NCBI RefSeq assembly: GCF_014653275.1
Contig: NZ_BNAL01000025.1
Location: 1 to 46,021, forward strand
Source: Deinococcus piscis
GTDB lineage: Bacteria > Deinococcota > Deinococci > Deinococcales > Deinococcaceae
Direction: 5' to 3'
Length of the DNA: 46,021 nucleotides
Shown here: one piece after another, positions 36,203-45,280 of the stretch
How the letters are laid out: every line of letters begins with the position of its first letter
Numbering within the stretch: position 1 is the first letter of the stretch
The notes under the pieces: model-generated
What the model was told of the DNA's origin: nothing
Seen by the model: only the letters and a program-made list of their open reading frames with translations
Databases searched by the model: none
Translations under genes and position numbers: made by a program

Positions 36203-37213
36203 GTGACCATAGCGACTCCCCTCACCCACGTTTCCAGTCCTGCAGCGGCTCCGGCCAGCGCTGCTCTCGAACTGCGCGGTATCACCAAAAGATTCGGCGG
36301 CCACACGGCCCTGGAAGACTTCACACTGCACGTGCCCCGGGGCAGCCGCACCGGCATCATCGGGCGCAGCGGCGCAGGCAAAAGCACCCTGGTGCGGCTG
36401 CTGAGCGGCCTGGACACCCCGGACAGCGGCGAGCTGCACCTGGGCGGCGAGAACCTGCTGACCCTGTCCCCGGCGCAGCGCCGCCAGCGTCAGGCGCGCA
36501 CGGGACTGGTGTTCCAGCACTTCAATCTGCTTGCCCAGCGCACCGCCCTGCAAAATGTAGCGCTGCCGCTGGAATTTGCCGGTGTGCCCAAAGTGAAGCG
36601 CGAGGCGCAGGCGCGGGACACTCTGGCGCAGGTGGGCCTGAGCGGGTTTGAGGACCGCTACCCGGCGCAGCTCTCAGGCGGCCAGAAACAGCGGGTGGGC
36701 ATTGCCCGTGCGCTGGTCACTGGCCCTGAGCTGCTGCTGGCCGACGAAGCCACCAGCGCCCTGGACCCCGAAACCAGCGCCAGCATCCTGAGCCTGCTGA
36801 CCCGCATCCAGCAGGAGCGCGACCTGACCCTGATCATCGTGACCCACCAGATGGAAGTGGTCCGCAGCGCCACCACCCATGTGGCTGTCTTGGACCATGG
36901 CCGCCTGGTCGAGAGCGGCGAGACGGGCCGGGTCCTCGCCAACCCCCAGCACGCCACCACCCGCGCCCTGCTGGGAGCCCACCAGCCGCTGGCCGAGCTG
37001 GCCCCCGGCGAGACCCTCCAGCAACTGACCCTGCCTGCCCTGGACGCCGCCACGCTGGGACGATTGGCCGCACTGGGTGGCCGCGTGGTAGAAGCCCAAC
37101 CTACGGTGATCGGCGGGCGTCAGCAGGTGCTGGTCTGGCTGGGCGTGCCGCAACACCTCAGCGCGGACCGCCTGCTGGGACAGCTCCAGCCTCAAGCGGA
37201 GGAAGTCGCATGA
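36203..37213 (+). CDS. metN: Methionine ABC transporter ATP-binding protein
   Basis: A 336-residue ATPase that drives D/L-methionine import. Walker A is GRSGAGKST; the Q-loop is FQHFNLLAQRT, characteristic of MetN; the signature is LSGGQKQRVGIARAL; Walker B is LLLADEATSALDPET; and the H-loop is IIVTHQMEVV. The last 80 residues form a NIL-like domain that in MetN senses methionine and inhibits transport. I start at GTG 36203, which has AAGAGG six bases upstream; the frame is open further upstream but there it crosses the riboswitch and terminator. The stop overlaps metI (ATGA). Confidence 0.95.
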   Translation: MTIATPLTHVSSPAAAPASAALELRGITKRFGGHTALEDFTLHVPRGSRTGIIGRSGAGKSTLVRLLSGLDTPDSGELHLGGENLLTLSPAQRRQRQARTGLVFQHFNLLAQRTALQNVALPLEFAGVPKVKREAQARDTLAQVGLSGFEDRYPAQLSGGQKQRVGIARALVTGPELLLADEATSALDPETSASILSLLTRIQQERDLTLIIVTHQMEVVRSATTHVAVLDHGRLVESGETGRVLANPQHATTRALLGAHQPLAELAPGETLQQLTLPALDAATLGRLAALGGRVVEAQPTVIGGRQQVLVWLGVPQHLSADRLLGQLQPQAEEVA

Positions 37214-37869
37214 CCCTGGACCCGACCGTCTGGCCGCTGCTGTGGAAAGCCACGCTCGAAACCCTATGGATGGTGCTTCCCTCTGCCCTGCTGGGGCAAC
37301 TGCTGGGTACGGCGCTGGGCGTGTGGTTGACCCTGACCCGCCCCGGTGGCCTGACACCCAACCCGGCACTGTTCCGGGTGCTGGACGCAGTCGTCAACAT
37401 AGGTCGGTCCTTTCCCTTCATCATCCTGATGATTGTGCTAATTCCGCTGACCCGCTTGCTGGTGGGCACGTCTATCGGTAGCACGGCAGCCATCGTGCCG
37501 CTGACCGTGGCGGCGGTTCCTTTTCTGGCGCGGCTGGTCGAAGGTTCGCTGCGCGAAGTGCCCGCTGGCGTGACCGAAGCGGCGCGGGCGATGGGGGCCA
37601 CCACCAGTCAGATTGTCACCAAAGTGCTGCTGCCCGAAGCCCTGCCGGGGCTGCTGCATGCCTTTACCGTGCTGGTCATCAGCTTGCTGGGATACTCCGC
37701 TGTGGCCGGGGCCATCGGTGCGGGCGGCCTGGGTGACCTGGCGATTCGCTACGGCTACCACCGCTTTGATACCGCCACCATGACCGTGACTGTCGCCGTC
37801 CTGTTGCTGCTGGTGCAGCTGGTGCAGTGGCTGGGAGACCGGGCCGAGCACCGCGCCGACCACCGCTGA
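37210..37869 (+). CDS. metI: Methionine ABC transporter permease
   Basis: A 219-residue inner-membrane protein with about five helices, forming the methionine channel with MetN. The EAA loop reads EAARAMGATTSQIVTKVLLPEALPG, and GRSFPFIILMIVLIPLTRLLVGTSIG is the MetI-specific region. Length matches the family. ATG overlaps the metN stop, so the two are coupled; metQ follows after 68 bases with its own strong AAGGAG. Confidence 0.95.
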   Translation: MTLDPTVWPLLWKATLETLWMVLPSALLGQLLGTALGVWLTLTRPGGLTPNPALFRVLDAVVNIGRSFPFIILMIVLIPLTRLLVGTSIGSTAAIVPLTVAAVPFLARLVEGSLREVPAGVTEAARAMGATTSQIVTKVLLPEALPGLLHAFTVLVISLLGYSAVAGAIGAGGLGDLAIRYGYHRFDTATMTVTVAVLLLLVQLVQWLGDRAEHRADHR

Positions 37870-37937
37870 CCGCTAGAACCACCCTGGCCCACCCGTCTTC
37901 ACATGCCACCCGTCAATAACCAAGAAGGAGTCTTTCC

Positions 37938-38867
37938 ATGCGCCACTTATCCCTTGTCACTGCCCTCAGCCTGACGCTGCTGGCCGCCTGCGACAGCCAG
38001 ACCACCCAAACCCAAACGACCAGCGCTGCAACTGTAAGCACAGCCCAGACCCAAGCAGCCAGCACTCAGACAACCAGCGCTGCCAATGCCCAAACGGCCA
38101 GCGGAGAAACCGCCAGCGCCGCTGCACCTACCCCCGCCAGCGGCGAAGCAGTCACCCTACGCGTCGGGGCGACGCCCGTGCCCGCAGGCGAGTTGCTGGA
38201 ATTTATCAAGCCAAAACTGGCCGAGCAAGGCATCACCCTGGAAATCACCGAGTTCACCGATTACGTGACGCCCAACACCGCCCTGGGCGAAGGCAGCCTG
38301 GACGCCAACCTGTTTCAGCATCAGCCTTATCTGGACAGCTTCCAGGCGGACCGGCCCCTGAACATCGTGCCGGTGCGCCCCATTTATCTGCCCGCACTGG
38401 GCCTGTACAGCGAGAAAGTCGGAGCTCTGGCCGAACTGCCGGACGGAGCCACCATCGCCGTGCCCAACGACCCCAGCAACGAGGCCCGCGCCCTGCTCCT
38501 TTTGCAGCAAGGCGGCCTGATCACCCTGAAGCCGGACGCAGGAGCCAACGCGGGCCTGGACGCCATCGCGGACAACTCCAGAGGCTTCAAGTTCTTGGAG
38601 CTGGAAGCCGCGCAGCTCCCCCGCTCCCTGGCGGACACCGACGCCTCTATCGTCAACGGCAACTACGCGCTGGAAGTGGGCCTCAACCCTGCCAAGGACG
38701 CCATCTTGCACGAGGAAAAGGACAGCCCTTATGTCAATGTCCTGGCGACCACGCAGGACCGCCAAAGCGACCCCAACATCACCCGCCTGGCCGACGCCCT
38801 GACCACACCAGAAGTGCGTGACTGGCTGCTGCAAAAGTACGGTGGCAGCATCATTCCTGCCTTCTGA
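37938..38867 (+). CDS. metQ: Methionine-binding lipoprotein, copy 1
   Basis: A 309-residue NlpA-family lipoprotein that delivers methionine to MetNI. Lipobox LLAAC gives Cys18 as lipid anchor. A tether of about 50 residues made almost only of Thr, Gln, Ser and Ala follows. The binding domain has LRVGATPVPAGELLEFIKPKL, ITEFTDYVTPNTAL, LDANLFQHQPYLD and ANEARALLLLQQGGL-type motifs, all NlpA hallmarks. It is followed at 48 bp by a second, clearly related metQ. The two may differ in ligand (for example L- or D-methionine, methionine sulfoxide, or a dipeptide), which cannot be told here. Confidence 0.93.
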   Translation: MRHLSLVTALSLTLLAACDSQTTQTQTTSAATVSTAQTQAASTQTTSAANAQTASGETASAAAPTPASGEAVTLRVGATPVPAGELLEFIKPKLAEQGITLEITEFTDYVTPNTALGEGSLDANLFQHQPYLDSFQADRPLNIVPVRPIYLPALGLYSEKVGALAELPDGATIAVPNDPSNEARALLLLQQGGLITLKPDAGANAGLDAIADNSRGFKFLELEAAQLPRSLADTDASIVNGNYALEVGLNPAKDAILHEEKDSPYVNVLATTQDRQSDPNITRLADALTTPEVRDWLLQKYGGSIIPAF

Positions 38868-38915
38868 ATCCTGCTTTTCCCTCACTCACTTTCACGTTGA
38901 AAGGAACCCTGAATC

Positions 38916-39845
38916 ATGACCACTCTCCGCTCTATCCGCTCTTGTGTACCTGCTTTGACCCTTACCCTCCTGCTGGCTGGCTGCACGGCTCCGCAGAGCA
39001 CCGAAACGACGACCAGCACAGCAACCACCGTCAGCACTACGGCCACTTCCACCGCACAGACCGCCAGCGCTGCGGCTATGGGTGAGGCGTCCGGCACCGC
39101 CACCAGCCCGGCAACCACCGGCGCAGGCGGCGTGTTGCGCGTAGGGGCCAACCCAGTGCCACACGCGGAGATTCTGGAATTCGTCAAGCCGAAGCTGGCT
39201 GCCGAGGGCCTGGACCTGCAAATCGTGGAATTCACCGACTATGTGCAGCCCAATGTGGCGCTGGGCGAAGGCAGCATTGACCTGAACTATTTCCAGCACC
39301 AGCCTTATCTGGATGAGTTCCAGGCTGACCGCCCCCTGGGCATCGTCGGCGGACCCAAGATTCATGTGGAGCCGCTGGGCCTCTACAGTGAGAAATACAA
39401 TGAGCTAAGCGCTCTGCCAGACAGCGCGACCATCGCCATTTCCAGTGATCCCAGCAACTCGGGCCGCGCCCTGAAACTGCTGGAAAAAGGCGGACTGCTC
39501 ACCGTCAAGCCTGAAGCGGGCATCAGCGCCACGGTGCTGGATATCACGGACAACCCCAAGAATCTGAAGTTCCGCGAGCTGGAGCCTGCCCAGCTTCCGC
39601 GTTCGCTGGCCGATGTGGACGCGGCGGTCATCAACACCAACTACGCCCTGGAAGCGGAGTTGAGCCCGCTGGAAGACTCGTTGCTGCTAGAAGACGCAGA
39701 CAGCCCCTATGCCAACTTCCTGGCGGGCAAACCTGAGATGCTGAATGACCCCCGGGTGCAGCAGCTGGCACAAGCCCTACAAAGCGAAGAAGTGCGCCAA
39801 TTCCTTCTGGACAAGTACAAAGGCGCAGTGGTACCCGCGTTCTAA
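38916..39845 (+). CDS. metQ: Methionine-binding lipoprotein, copy 2
   Basis: A 309-residue paralogue of the preceding gene, with lipobox LLAGC (Cys23), a Thr/Ser/Ala tether and the same NlpA domain (LRVGANPVPHAEILEFVKPKL; VEFTDYVQPNVALGEG; FQHQPYLDEF). The two proteins have equal length and stay alignable throughout, so they arose by tandem duplication. Differences cluster in the tether and around the PKIHVEPLGLYSEK region. Last gene of the SAM-riboswitch operon, followed by a GC-rich hairpin. Confidence 0.92.
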   Translation: MTTLRSIRSCVPALTLTLLLAGCTAPQSTETTTSTATTVSTTATSTAQTASAAAMGEASGTATSPATTGAGGVLRVGANPVPHAEILEFVKPKLAAEGLDLQIVEFTDYVQPNVALGEGSIDLNYFQHQPYLDEFQADRPLGIVGGPKIHVEPLGLYSEKYNELSALPDSATIAISSDPSNSGRALKLLEKGGLLTVKPEAGISATVLDITDNPKNLKFRELEPAQLPRSLADVDAAVINTNYALEAELSPLEDSLLLEDADSPYANFLAGKPEMLNDPRVQQLAQALQSEEVRQFLLDKYKGAVVPAF

Positions 39846-39867
39846 ACCGGCTGGAATCCAAATTTCA

Positions 39868-39896
39868 GGCCCCGGCTGACCAGTGCAGCCGGGGCC
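39868..39896 (+). terminator. Hairpin ending the metNIQQ operon
   Basis: GGCCCCGGCTG and CAGCCGGGGCC form a perfect 11-bp stem with a seven-base loop 23 bases past the stop. The tail is T-poor (TTGGCCTT). It separates convergent genes and could act in both directions. Confidence 0.7.
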
Positions 39897-39942
39897 TTGG
39901 CCTTGCAGGCGGAGGTCGGTCAGCGCCGCGCCGAAGCCAAGC

Positions 39943-40989
39943 TTAGCCCAAAGTCAGGGTCTGCTCAACCGCAGCGGGCACTGAGCCTGTCAGGCCCGCC
40001 GCCTGAGCCAGCAGCTCATAGCTACGGCGCCGGGCTGCCGGGTCATGAATGTGAGTTGTGATCATCAGCTCCTGGGCCCCCGTTCGCTCGGCCAGGGCCT
40101 GCAACCCAGCCCAGACCTCGGCCCCACTGCCAATCACAGCCTTGCCCAGCAGTTGCTGCGGCGCGACTTCCATCTGCTCCAACCACCGGCGGGCATCCGC
40201 GGGACTCATCAGCGGTCCACGGCGTCCTGAAGCGATGCCCAGGGCCAGGGCCGCGCTGGTCAGCGACAATTCATGGGCTTGGGCCGAGTCTTCAGCAGCC
40301 ACCACATTCACGCCCAGAATGGCGTATGGCGCGGCCAGATGTTCGCTGGGCTGGAAGTGGCGGCGGTAGGTGTCCAGCGCTTCGCGGGGGTCAAACCCGC
40401 TGAAGTGATAGGCAAATGCGTAGGGACGGCCCAGCTCCCCGGCCAACTGGGCACCGAACAGACTGGACCCCAGAATGTACAGCGGGGGCAGGGTTCCCTG
40501 GGGATAAGCCCGCACGGCGCTGAACGGCGAAGTCATGGGCCACTCTGCTTCCCCGGCAAAGGCACGCAGCATGGCAATCTGCTTGCCAAAGTCGTCGGTT
40601 GCCAGCGCATCCGGGGCGCGGCGCAGGGCCAGCGCTGTGCGGCCATCGGTGCCCGGCGCACGGCCCAGGCCCAGGTCAATCCGGCCAGGGAACAAGGCTT
40701 CCAGGGTCAGAAAGTTTTCGGCCACCTTCAGTGGCGAGTGATTGGGCAGCATGATCCCGCCGGACCCCACACGAATGCGGCGCGTACGCTGCGCAGCCAG
40801 GCCGAGCAGAATCTCCGTGGACGCGCTGATAAATGTCTCGGTGTTGTGGTGCTCGGCCACCCAGTAGCGGGCGTAGCCAGCGGTGTCGGCCAGCTCGGCC
40901 AAGCGGAGACTGTGCTCCAACGCCTCACCTGCGGTCATGGCCTCACTGACCGGAAACAGGTCCAGCACGGAAAGGGGAAGATCGGTCAT
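39943..40989 (-). CDS. LLM-class flavin-dependent oxidoreductase (luciferase-like, MsnO8/YhbW type)
   Basis: A 348-residue bacterial-luciferase-fold protein that should use reduced flavin (FMNH2 or F420) in a monooxygenase or dehydrogenase reaction. The N-terminus ([22 protein letters not shown]) and [38 protein letters not shown] and [16 protein letters not shown] are hallmarks of the LLM group related to alkanal monooxygenases, rather than of SsuD. The substrate is unknown. The gene is convergent with metQ and not in the sulfur operon, so the tempting idea that it is a desulfonating enzyme has no direct support. Confidence 0.85.
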   Translation of the reverse strand: MTDLPLSVLDLFPVSEAMTAGEALEHSLRLAELADTAGYARYWVAEHHNTETFISASTEILLGLAAQRTRRIRVGSGGIMLPNHSPLKVAENFLTLEALFPGRIDLGLGRAPGTDGRTALALRRAPDALATDDFGKQIAMLRAFAGEAEWPMTSPFSAVRAYPQGTLPPLYILGSSLFGAQLAGELGRPYAFAYHFSGFDPREALDTYRRHFQPSEHLAAPYAILGVNVVAAEDSAQAHELSLTSAALALGIASGRRGPLMSPADARRWLEQMEVAPQQLLGKAVIGSGAEVWAGLQALAERTGAQELMITTHIHDPAARRRSYELLAQAAGLTGSVPAAVEQTLTLG

Positions 40990-41080
40990 ACCCCGTTTTA
41001 TGCCTGCCCTGTCGAAGACAAAGTGGGCTGAGCTGGGATATCCGCCTTAGCCCGGTCAAAGAAAGTGTGACCTGGAGATG

Positions 41081-41116
41081 GCGCAGGCCCGCACCTTCTC
41101 AAGTGCGGGCCTGCGC
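41081..41116 (-). terminator. Long perfect hairpin downstream of the CorC-like genes
   Basis: A 14-bp perfect stem (GCGCAGGCCCGCAC and its complement) with an eight-base loop, 65 bases past the stop at 41181. No T tract on either strand; likely a transcription stop or 3' stabiliser for the minus-strand operon. Confidence 0.5.
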
Positions 41117-41180
41117 TTCAGACTGCTCCAGCCTCTCCCCTACAAAGCTGAGGCTCTCCGCCAACCAGCCCCAGTGAGGG

Positions 41181-42515
41181 TCAGGAGATCACTTCCACAA
41201 CTTCCGGCTCTCCTTCGGGACGCGGACGCAGCAACACGCGCGTGATCTTGAGCCCCTGGACCTCCTCGGCACTCAGATCGTAGCCAGGCACACTCACCGC
41301 AGTACCTGCACTGGGCAGCGTGCCGTGTTCAGCCAGGAGCACACCCGCAATGGTGGTGGCTTCTTCACTCTCGATAGCAATGCCGTGATCGTCGCGCAAC
41401 TCGGAGAGGGTCACCTCGCCGTCAAGGAGCAGCGAGCCGTCACTCTGGACCTTGATCCAGTCGCTCAGCAGCGGGTCTTCGTCTTCGACCACATCAGCGA
41501 TCAGGTCGTCCATCGTCACCAGGCCCATCGTGCCGCCGTACTCGTCTACCACCAGGGCGGCGTGCATACGCTCACGCTTGAAAAGGGCCAGCAGGTCTTC
41601 AGCCGAAGCAGTGGCCGAAACACTACTCAGACGCCGCACCAGCTGACGGAGCGGAGGCACCTGCCCACGAACCCGCGCCCGAATAAAGTCCTTAGCGAGC
41701 AGTACACCCACCACCTGATCCAAGCTCCCGTCGTAGACCGGATAGCGGCTGCGCGGCGAGCGCACAATCAGGTCGCTGATTTCCTGTGGACTGGTCTGTA
41801 CATCCAGGGCCTCAATGCGGGTACGCGGAGTCATCAATTCCTCGGCGGTGCGTTCTTCCAATGCGAAGATGTTCTGAATCAGGTCGCGCTGCCCCTCAGC
41901 CAACTGTCCGCCCTCGGTGCTCTCCTCAGTCAGAATCGAAAGTTCCTTGGAGGTATACAGCGAAGCGTTATCGCCTGGGTCTTTGATCCCCAGCAGGTGC
42001 ATCAAGCTGACCGCAATCCAGTTCAGCAGCGTCACCAGCGGACGGAACACAAACGCGAAGACACGCATCAGCGGATAGATTTTCAGGCTGACCTGCTCAG
42101 GCGTTTGCAGGGCCAGCGCCTTAGGAATCATTTCCCCGAACACCACATGCATAAACGTAATCAGGCTGAGGCTGATCACCGTACCCAGTGTGTGGGCTTG
42201 GCCGTAGGTCAGGCCGCCTTCTTCCAGTGGGTGATAGAGCCAGCCAGCCACCTGCTGCTCGCCGTACATCCCCAGCCCGATAGAGGCCAGCGTAATTCCC
42301 AGTTGGGCCACCGCCACGTAGCGGTCCTTGCCCATCGGCTGGTCAAACACTTTTAGCATCTGCTGCGCCGCACTGCTCCCCGACTCAGCAAAGGCCGCGA
42401 TCCGGCTACGGCGCGAACCGACCAGCGAGAACTCCGCAGTTACAAAAAGCCCGTTCAGCACCACCAGCACCAAGATGACCAACAGCGGCACCACATAGCT
42501 CAGCAAGTCGCTCAT
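41181..42515 (-). CDS. CNNM/CorC-family membrane protein (hemolysin-like), second copy of a pair
   Basis: A 444-residue protein with an N-terminal DUF21/CNNM membrane domain of about three to four helices (VVPLLVILVLVVLNGLFVTAEFSLV opens it), then two CBS domains (including PRSRYPVYDGSLDQVVGVL and VVDEYGGTMGLVTMDDLIADVVED), and a CorC_HlyC domain at the C-terminus. Members export Mg2+ or sense Mg-ATP through the CBS pair; some were once labelled hemolysins. ATG overlaps the stop of the upstream paralogue (ATGA), implying two subunits made together, perhaps a heterodimer. Confidence 0.88.
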   Translation of the reverse strand: MSDLLSYVVPLLVILVLVVLNGLFVTAEFSLVGSRRSRIAAFAESGSSAAQQMLKVFDQPMGKDRYVAVAQLGITLASIGLGMYGEQQVAGWLYHPLEEGGLTYGQAHTLGTVISLSLITFMHVVFGEMIPKALALQTPEQVSLKIYPLMRVFAFVFRPLVTLLNWIAVSLMHLLGIKDPGDNASLYTSKELSILTEESTEGGQLAEGQRDLIQNIFALEERTAEELMTPRTRIEALDVQTSPQEISDLIVRSPRSRYPVYDGSLDQVVGVLLAKDFIRARVRGQVPPLRQLVRRLSSVSATASAEDLLALFKRERMHAALVVDEYGGTMGLVTMDDLIADVVEDEDPLLSDWIKVQSDGSLLLDGEVTLSELRDDHGIAIESEEATTIAGVLLAEHGTLPSAGTAVSVPGYDLSAEEVQGLKITRVLLRPRPEGEPEVVEVIS

Positions 42516-43831
42516 GACCGTACCTCCGGGGCGTTGGCGTTCAGGGCCGAGCTGGGCAAATCAAAGCTCACCCGGCGCACGGCGCGGCGGTCCATCGCTT
42601 CGACCCGCACGACCAGGTCACCAAGCACCACCTGATCGTCCACGGCGGGCAAGCGGCCCAGTTCGCTCCACATCAGGCCACTGACGGTATCCACCTCATC
42701 GGCGGGCAGGTCCAGCGAATAGCGGTCATTCAGCACTTCCAGCAGCACGTCACCGCGCGCCGTGATTCGGCTGCCATTTTGCGTAATCAGGTCATCTTCC
42801 TGGTCAAACTCATCTTGCATTTCCCCGAAAATCTCTTCCAGCACGTCTTCCAGTGTCACAAAACCCGCCACACCGCCGTATTCATCAACCACGACGGCGT
42901 TGGGGCGACCTGTCTCGCTCAGCTTGCGCCACAGGTCACCGACGGGCATAGCATCGGCCACGACCAGCGGGGGGGTCATCACTTGCGATACCGGCACGTC
43001 CGGCGCGGCTTCAGACATCTGGTACAAGCGCCGCAGCGAGACCATGCCGCGCAGGTCATCCACCGAGTCCCCGACCACTGGAAAGCGCGTGTAGGGCGTT
43101 CCAGCCAGTTCGCGCAGCGCATCTTTGACCCCCAGCTCGGCACGCACCGCCGTCACCCGGATACGCGGCGTCATGATCTCGCGGACCACCCGGTCCTCAA
43201 TGCTGAAAACCCCGGCGACCATATCCCGCTCGGCGGCGTCAATCAGCCCTCCAGCCGCGCTCGCTTTGAACAGCCCTTCAAGCTCATCCGGCGAGTGCAC
43301 ATGAGAATGACTATGATCAGCATTCAAGCCAAGCAGCTTCATCACGCCGAATGCTGTGCCATTAAACAGCAGAATCAGTGGGCGAAACAGCAGCAGCGAC
43401 AGCTGCATAGGCCGCAGAACTGCCAGCGAAAGTTGCTCGGGGTAACGCAGCGCCACCGTCTTGGGCAGCAGCTCTCCCAGCACCACCTGAAGCACCGTGA
43501 TCAGCAGCAGCACAAGCACAGTGGACGCAGCTGCCCCACCGAAAGCACCCAAATACGGCGTCAGCAAGGGCGAAAGCCGTGACTGTCCAAAAGCACCTGC
43601 CACCAGGCTACTCAGGGTGATTCCAATCTGGCAGGCCGCCACATAGGTATCCAACTTCTGACTGTCACGCAAAATGACGCTCAGATCAGCAGCGGCAGCG
43701 TTGCCGTTCTCGGCCATCTCCTGAACCCGTGAGCGGCGAGAAGACACCGTAGCGAACTCGGCAGCGACGTACAGAGCGTTGATGGCCACCATCAGCAGCA
43801 AAATGAGCAGTGGCAAGGCCGCCGCAGTCAT
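42512..43831 (-). CDS. CNNM/CorC-family membrane protein (hemolysin-like), first copy of a pair
   Basis: A 439-residue paralogue of the downstream gene. DUF21 membrane domain (LLILLLMVAINALYVAAEFATVSSRRSR), CBS pair (GTPYTRFPVVGDSVDDLRGMV; AVVVDEYGGVAGFVTLEDVLEEIFG) and a C-terminal CorC_HlyC domain. Both copies keep the conserved AEF...SRRSR region after the first helix. GGAGG precedes ATG 43831. A promoter with a perfect TATAAT lies about 150 bases upstream. Probable role is divalent-cation (Mg2+ or Co2+) transport or homeostasis; direction of transport is not certain for bacterial members. Confidence 0.88.
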   Translation of the reverse strand: MTAAALPLLILLLMVAINALYVAAEFATVSSRRSRVQEMAENGNAAAADLSVILRDSQKLDTYVAACQIGITLSSLVAGAFGQSRLSPLLTPYLGAFGGAAASTVLVLLLITVLQVVLGELLPKTVALRYPEQLSLAVLRPMQLSLLLFRPLILLFNGTAFGVMKLLGLNADHSHSHVHSPDELEGLFKASAAGGLIDAAERDMVAGVFSIEDRVVREIMTPRIRVTAVRAELGVKDALRELAGTPYTRFPVVGDSVDDLRGMVSLRRLYQMSEAAPDVPVSQVMTPPLVVADAMPVGDLWRKLSETGRPNAVVVDEYGGVAGFVTLEDVLEEIFGEMQDEFDQEDDLITQNGSRITARGDVLLEVLNDRYSLDLPADEVDTVSGLMWSELGRLPAVDDQVVLGDLVVRVEAMDRRAVRRVSFDLPSSALNANAPEVRS

Positions 43832-43979
43832 GCTTGCCTCCAGCCACCCAAGAGGCCAGGAGCACGGGCCTTTAGCAAGTTACGCGGGGCGCAGCCAAGG
43901 TCCAGCAAAGTCGGAGAAGAACTGGAGCGGGAACTCGAAGGCTCTCCGCTGTCACTGCCAAGCAGAATCATCAGGAGGC

Positions 43980-44008
43980 ATTATAGAGAATTGACCTCTA
44001 AGACAGTC
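43980..44008 (-). promoter_or_regulatory. Promoter of the CorC-like gene pair
   Basis: On the minus strand GACTGT (44008-44003), 17 bases, then a perfect TATAAT (43985-43980). The leader to ATG 43831 is about 140 bases; I find no Mg2+ (ykoK) or Mn2+ riboswitch pattern in it. The 393-bp gap 43832-44224 otherwise holds only the 15-bp repeats and a hairpin. Confidence 0.6.
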
Positions 44009-44052
44009 GCCCGATGTTTACGAAATGCTGGGAAAATGCCCCCAGCCCTGAC

Positions 44053-44097
44053 GACTTCCGCCCTGCTGACTTTGGCCCTGCCAACTTTGGCTCTGGC
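44053..44097 (+). repeat. Three imperfect 15-bp repeats, coding-like (pentapeptide-type)
   Basis: Three adjacent 15-bp units on the plus strand. In one frame they read DFRPA, DFGPA, NFGSG, the A(D/N)FxP pattern of pentapeptide repeats, inside an open frame of 62 codons from ATG 44014. No ribosome-binding site is evident and the rest of that frame is unremarkable, so I do not call a gene. Confidence 0.4.
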
Positions 44098-44165
44098 ACT
44101 GGTGCCCCGAAGAGAGCACCGCAGGCACAGCAGGACAATCCTGACCAGGACAGGTACAGCAAAGA

Positions 44166-44186
44166 GGCCCACTTGCCATGTGGGCC
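44166..44186 (-). terminator. Probable terminator of the DUF475 gene
   Basis: GGCCCAC and GTGGGCC pair around a seven-base loop 38 bases past the stop; on the minus strand TCTTTG follows. Weak T tract. Confidence 0.5.
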
Positions 44187-44224
44187 GGGAATGCAGCAAT
44201 GAAGCTAAGGGGTGAGGGGGCAGT

Positions 44225-45280
44225 TCAGTTTAGCTGAGCGTGACGGTCACGCTTGTTGGCCTGGAGGCTGCTCCAAATCGCCAGCCCAATAAAACCAGCC
44301 CCAATCAGGCCAGTGACAAGCTCGGGAATATGGACTTCGCGGTTCATGCTCAGCAGCATGATGGTCGCCAGTGCGCCAATGCCGTAGTGGGCACCGTGTT
44401 CCAAGAAGCGGTAGGCGTCCAGCGTGCCCTTTTTGACCATCATGATGGTCAGCGAACGCACGAAGATGGCCCCGATGGTCAGGCCAGCGGCAATCAGCAC
44501 CACGTCTTTGGTCAGGGCAAAAGCACCGATAACGCCGTCCAGCGAAAACGAAGCATCCAGAATTTCCAGATACAAGAAGGCCGATGCGCCCGCTGCACCG
44601 CTTTTTTCGGTCAGACCGTCCATCTCAAACAGATTGCTGATGGTATCCATGACCAGATACACCAGCAGACCGACCAACCCGGCGCTCAGCGCCGACAACT
44701 GTTCCGCTGGGGCCACCGTGTAGTGGACCAGCAGGAGCAGCAACGTCCCCACGATGATGCCCTGAATAGAATCCAGCTTGCCTGCGCGGGCCAGCAGCCG
44801 CTCGGTATGCCGGAGCCAGTGAACGTCTTTGGCGGCGTCCATAAAGTACTTCAGGAACACCATCATCAAAAAGGCTCCACCAAAAGCGCTGATGGTCACA
44901 TGGGCCTTTTCCAGATGCTCAGCGTATAGGTCGGGGTTGGTGAACGCCTCACGCACCACTTCGCCAAAGCCCAGGCCCGCCGAAAGCGCCACAATCAGGA
45001 TAGGAAAGATAAAACGCATCCCGAATACGGCGATCAAGATGCCCCACGTCAGGAAGCGCTGCTGCCACTTCTGCGACATGGTCCGCAGGACGGTGGCATT
45101 GACCACTGCGTTGTCGAACGAAAGCGATATCTCAAGCACGCCAAGCAGCACCGCAATGGCCAGCGCCTGCCACATCGCCTGAAGACCGCCCCCACGGGTA
45201 TACCCGTCCCAGGCCGCCACAGCCAAGCACACCAGCGTCACCAGCGACGCAAACCCAAAAAACTCCCTGAATACTTTCAT
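44225..45280 (-). CDS. DUF475 integral membrane protein, TerC-like
   Basis: A 351-residue polytopic membrane protein of about nine helices. Acidic residues within helices (LEISLSFDNAVVNA near residue 50 and LEILDASFSLDGVIGAF in the second half) form the inverted repeat typical of DUF475 and the related TerC family. TerC-like proteins are linked to tellurite resistance and to manganese or calcium export. The charged SFDN and SLDG repeats probably bind a divalent cation inside the membrane. GGAGG precedes ATG 45280. It runs in the same direction as the CorC-like pair but with a hairpin and a promoter in between, so it is a separate unit. Confidence 0.87.
   Translation of the reverse strand: MKVFREFFGFASLVTLVCLAVAAWDGYTRGGGLQAMWQALAIAVLLGVLEISLSFDNAVVNATVLRTMSQKWQQRFLTWGILIAVFGMRFIFPILIVALSAGLGFGEVVREAFTNPDLYAEHLEKAHVTISAFGGAFLMMVFLKYFMDAAKDVHWLRHTERLLARAGKLDSIQGIIVGTLLLLLVHYTVAPAEQLSALSAGLVGLLVYLVMDTISNLFEMDGLTEKSGAAGASAFLYLEILDASFSLDGVIGAFALTKDVVLIAAGLTIGAIFVRSLTIMMVKKGTLDAYRFLEHGAHYGIGALATIMLLSMNREVHIPELVTGLIGAGFIGLAIWSSLQANKRDRHAQLN

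Noticed and set aside
39943..40989. Luciferase-like protein as an SsuD-type alkanesulfonate monooxygenase
   Set aside because: Motifs fit the MsnO8/YhbW group better, and the gene is convergent with and separate from the sulfur transport genes.
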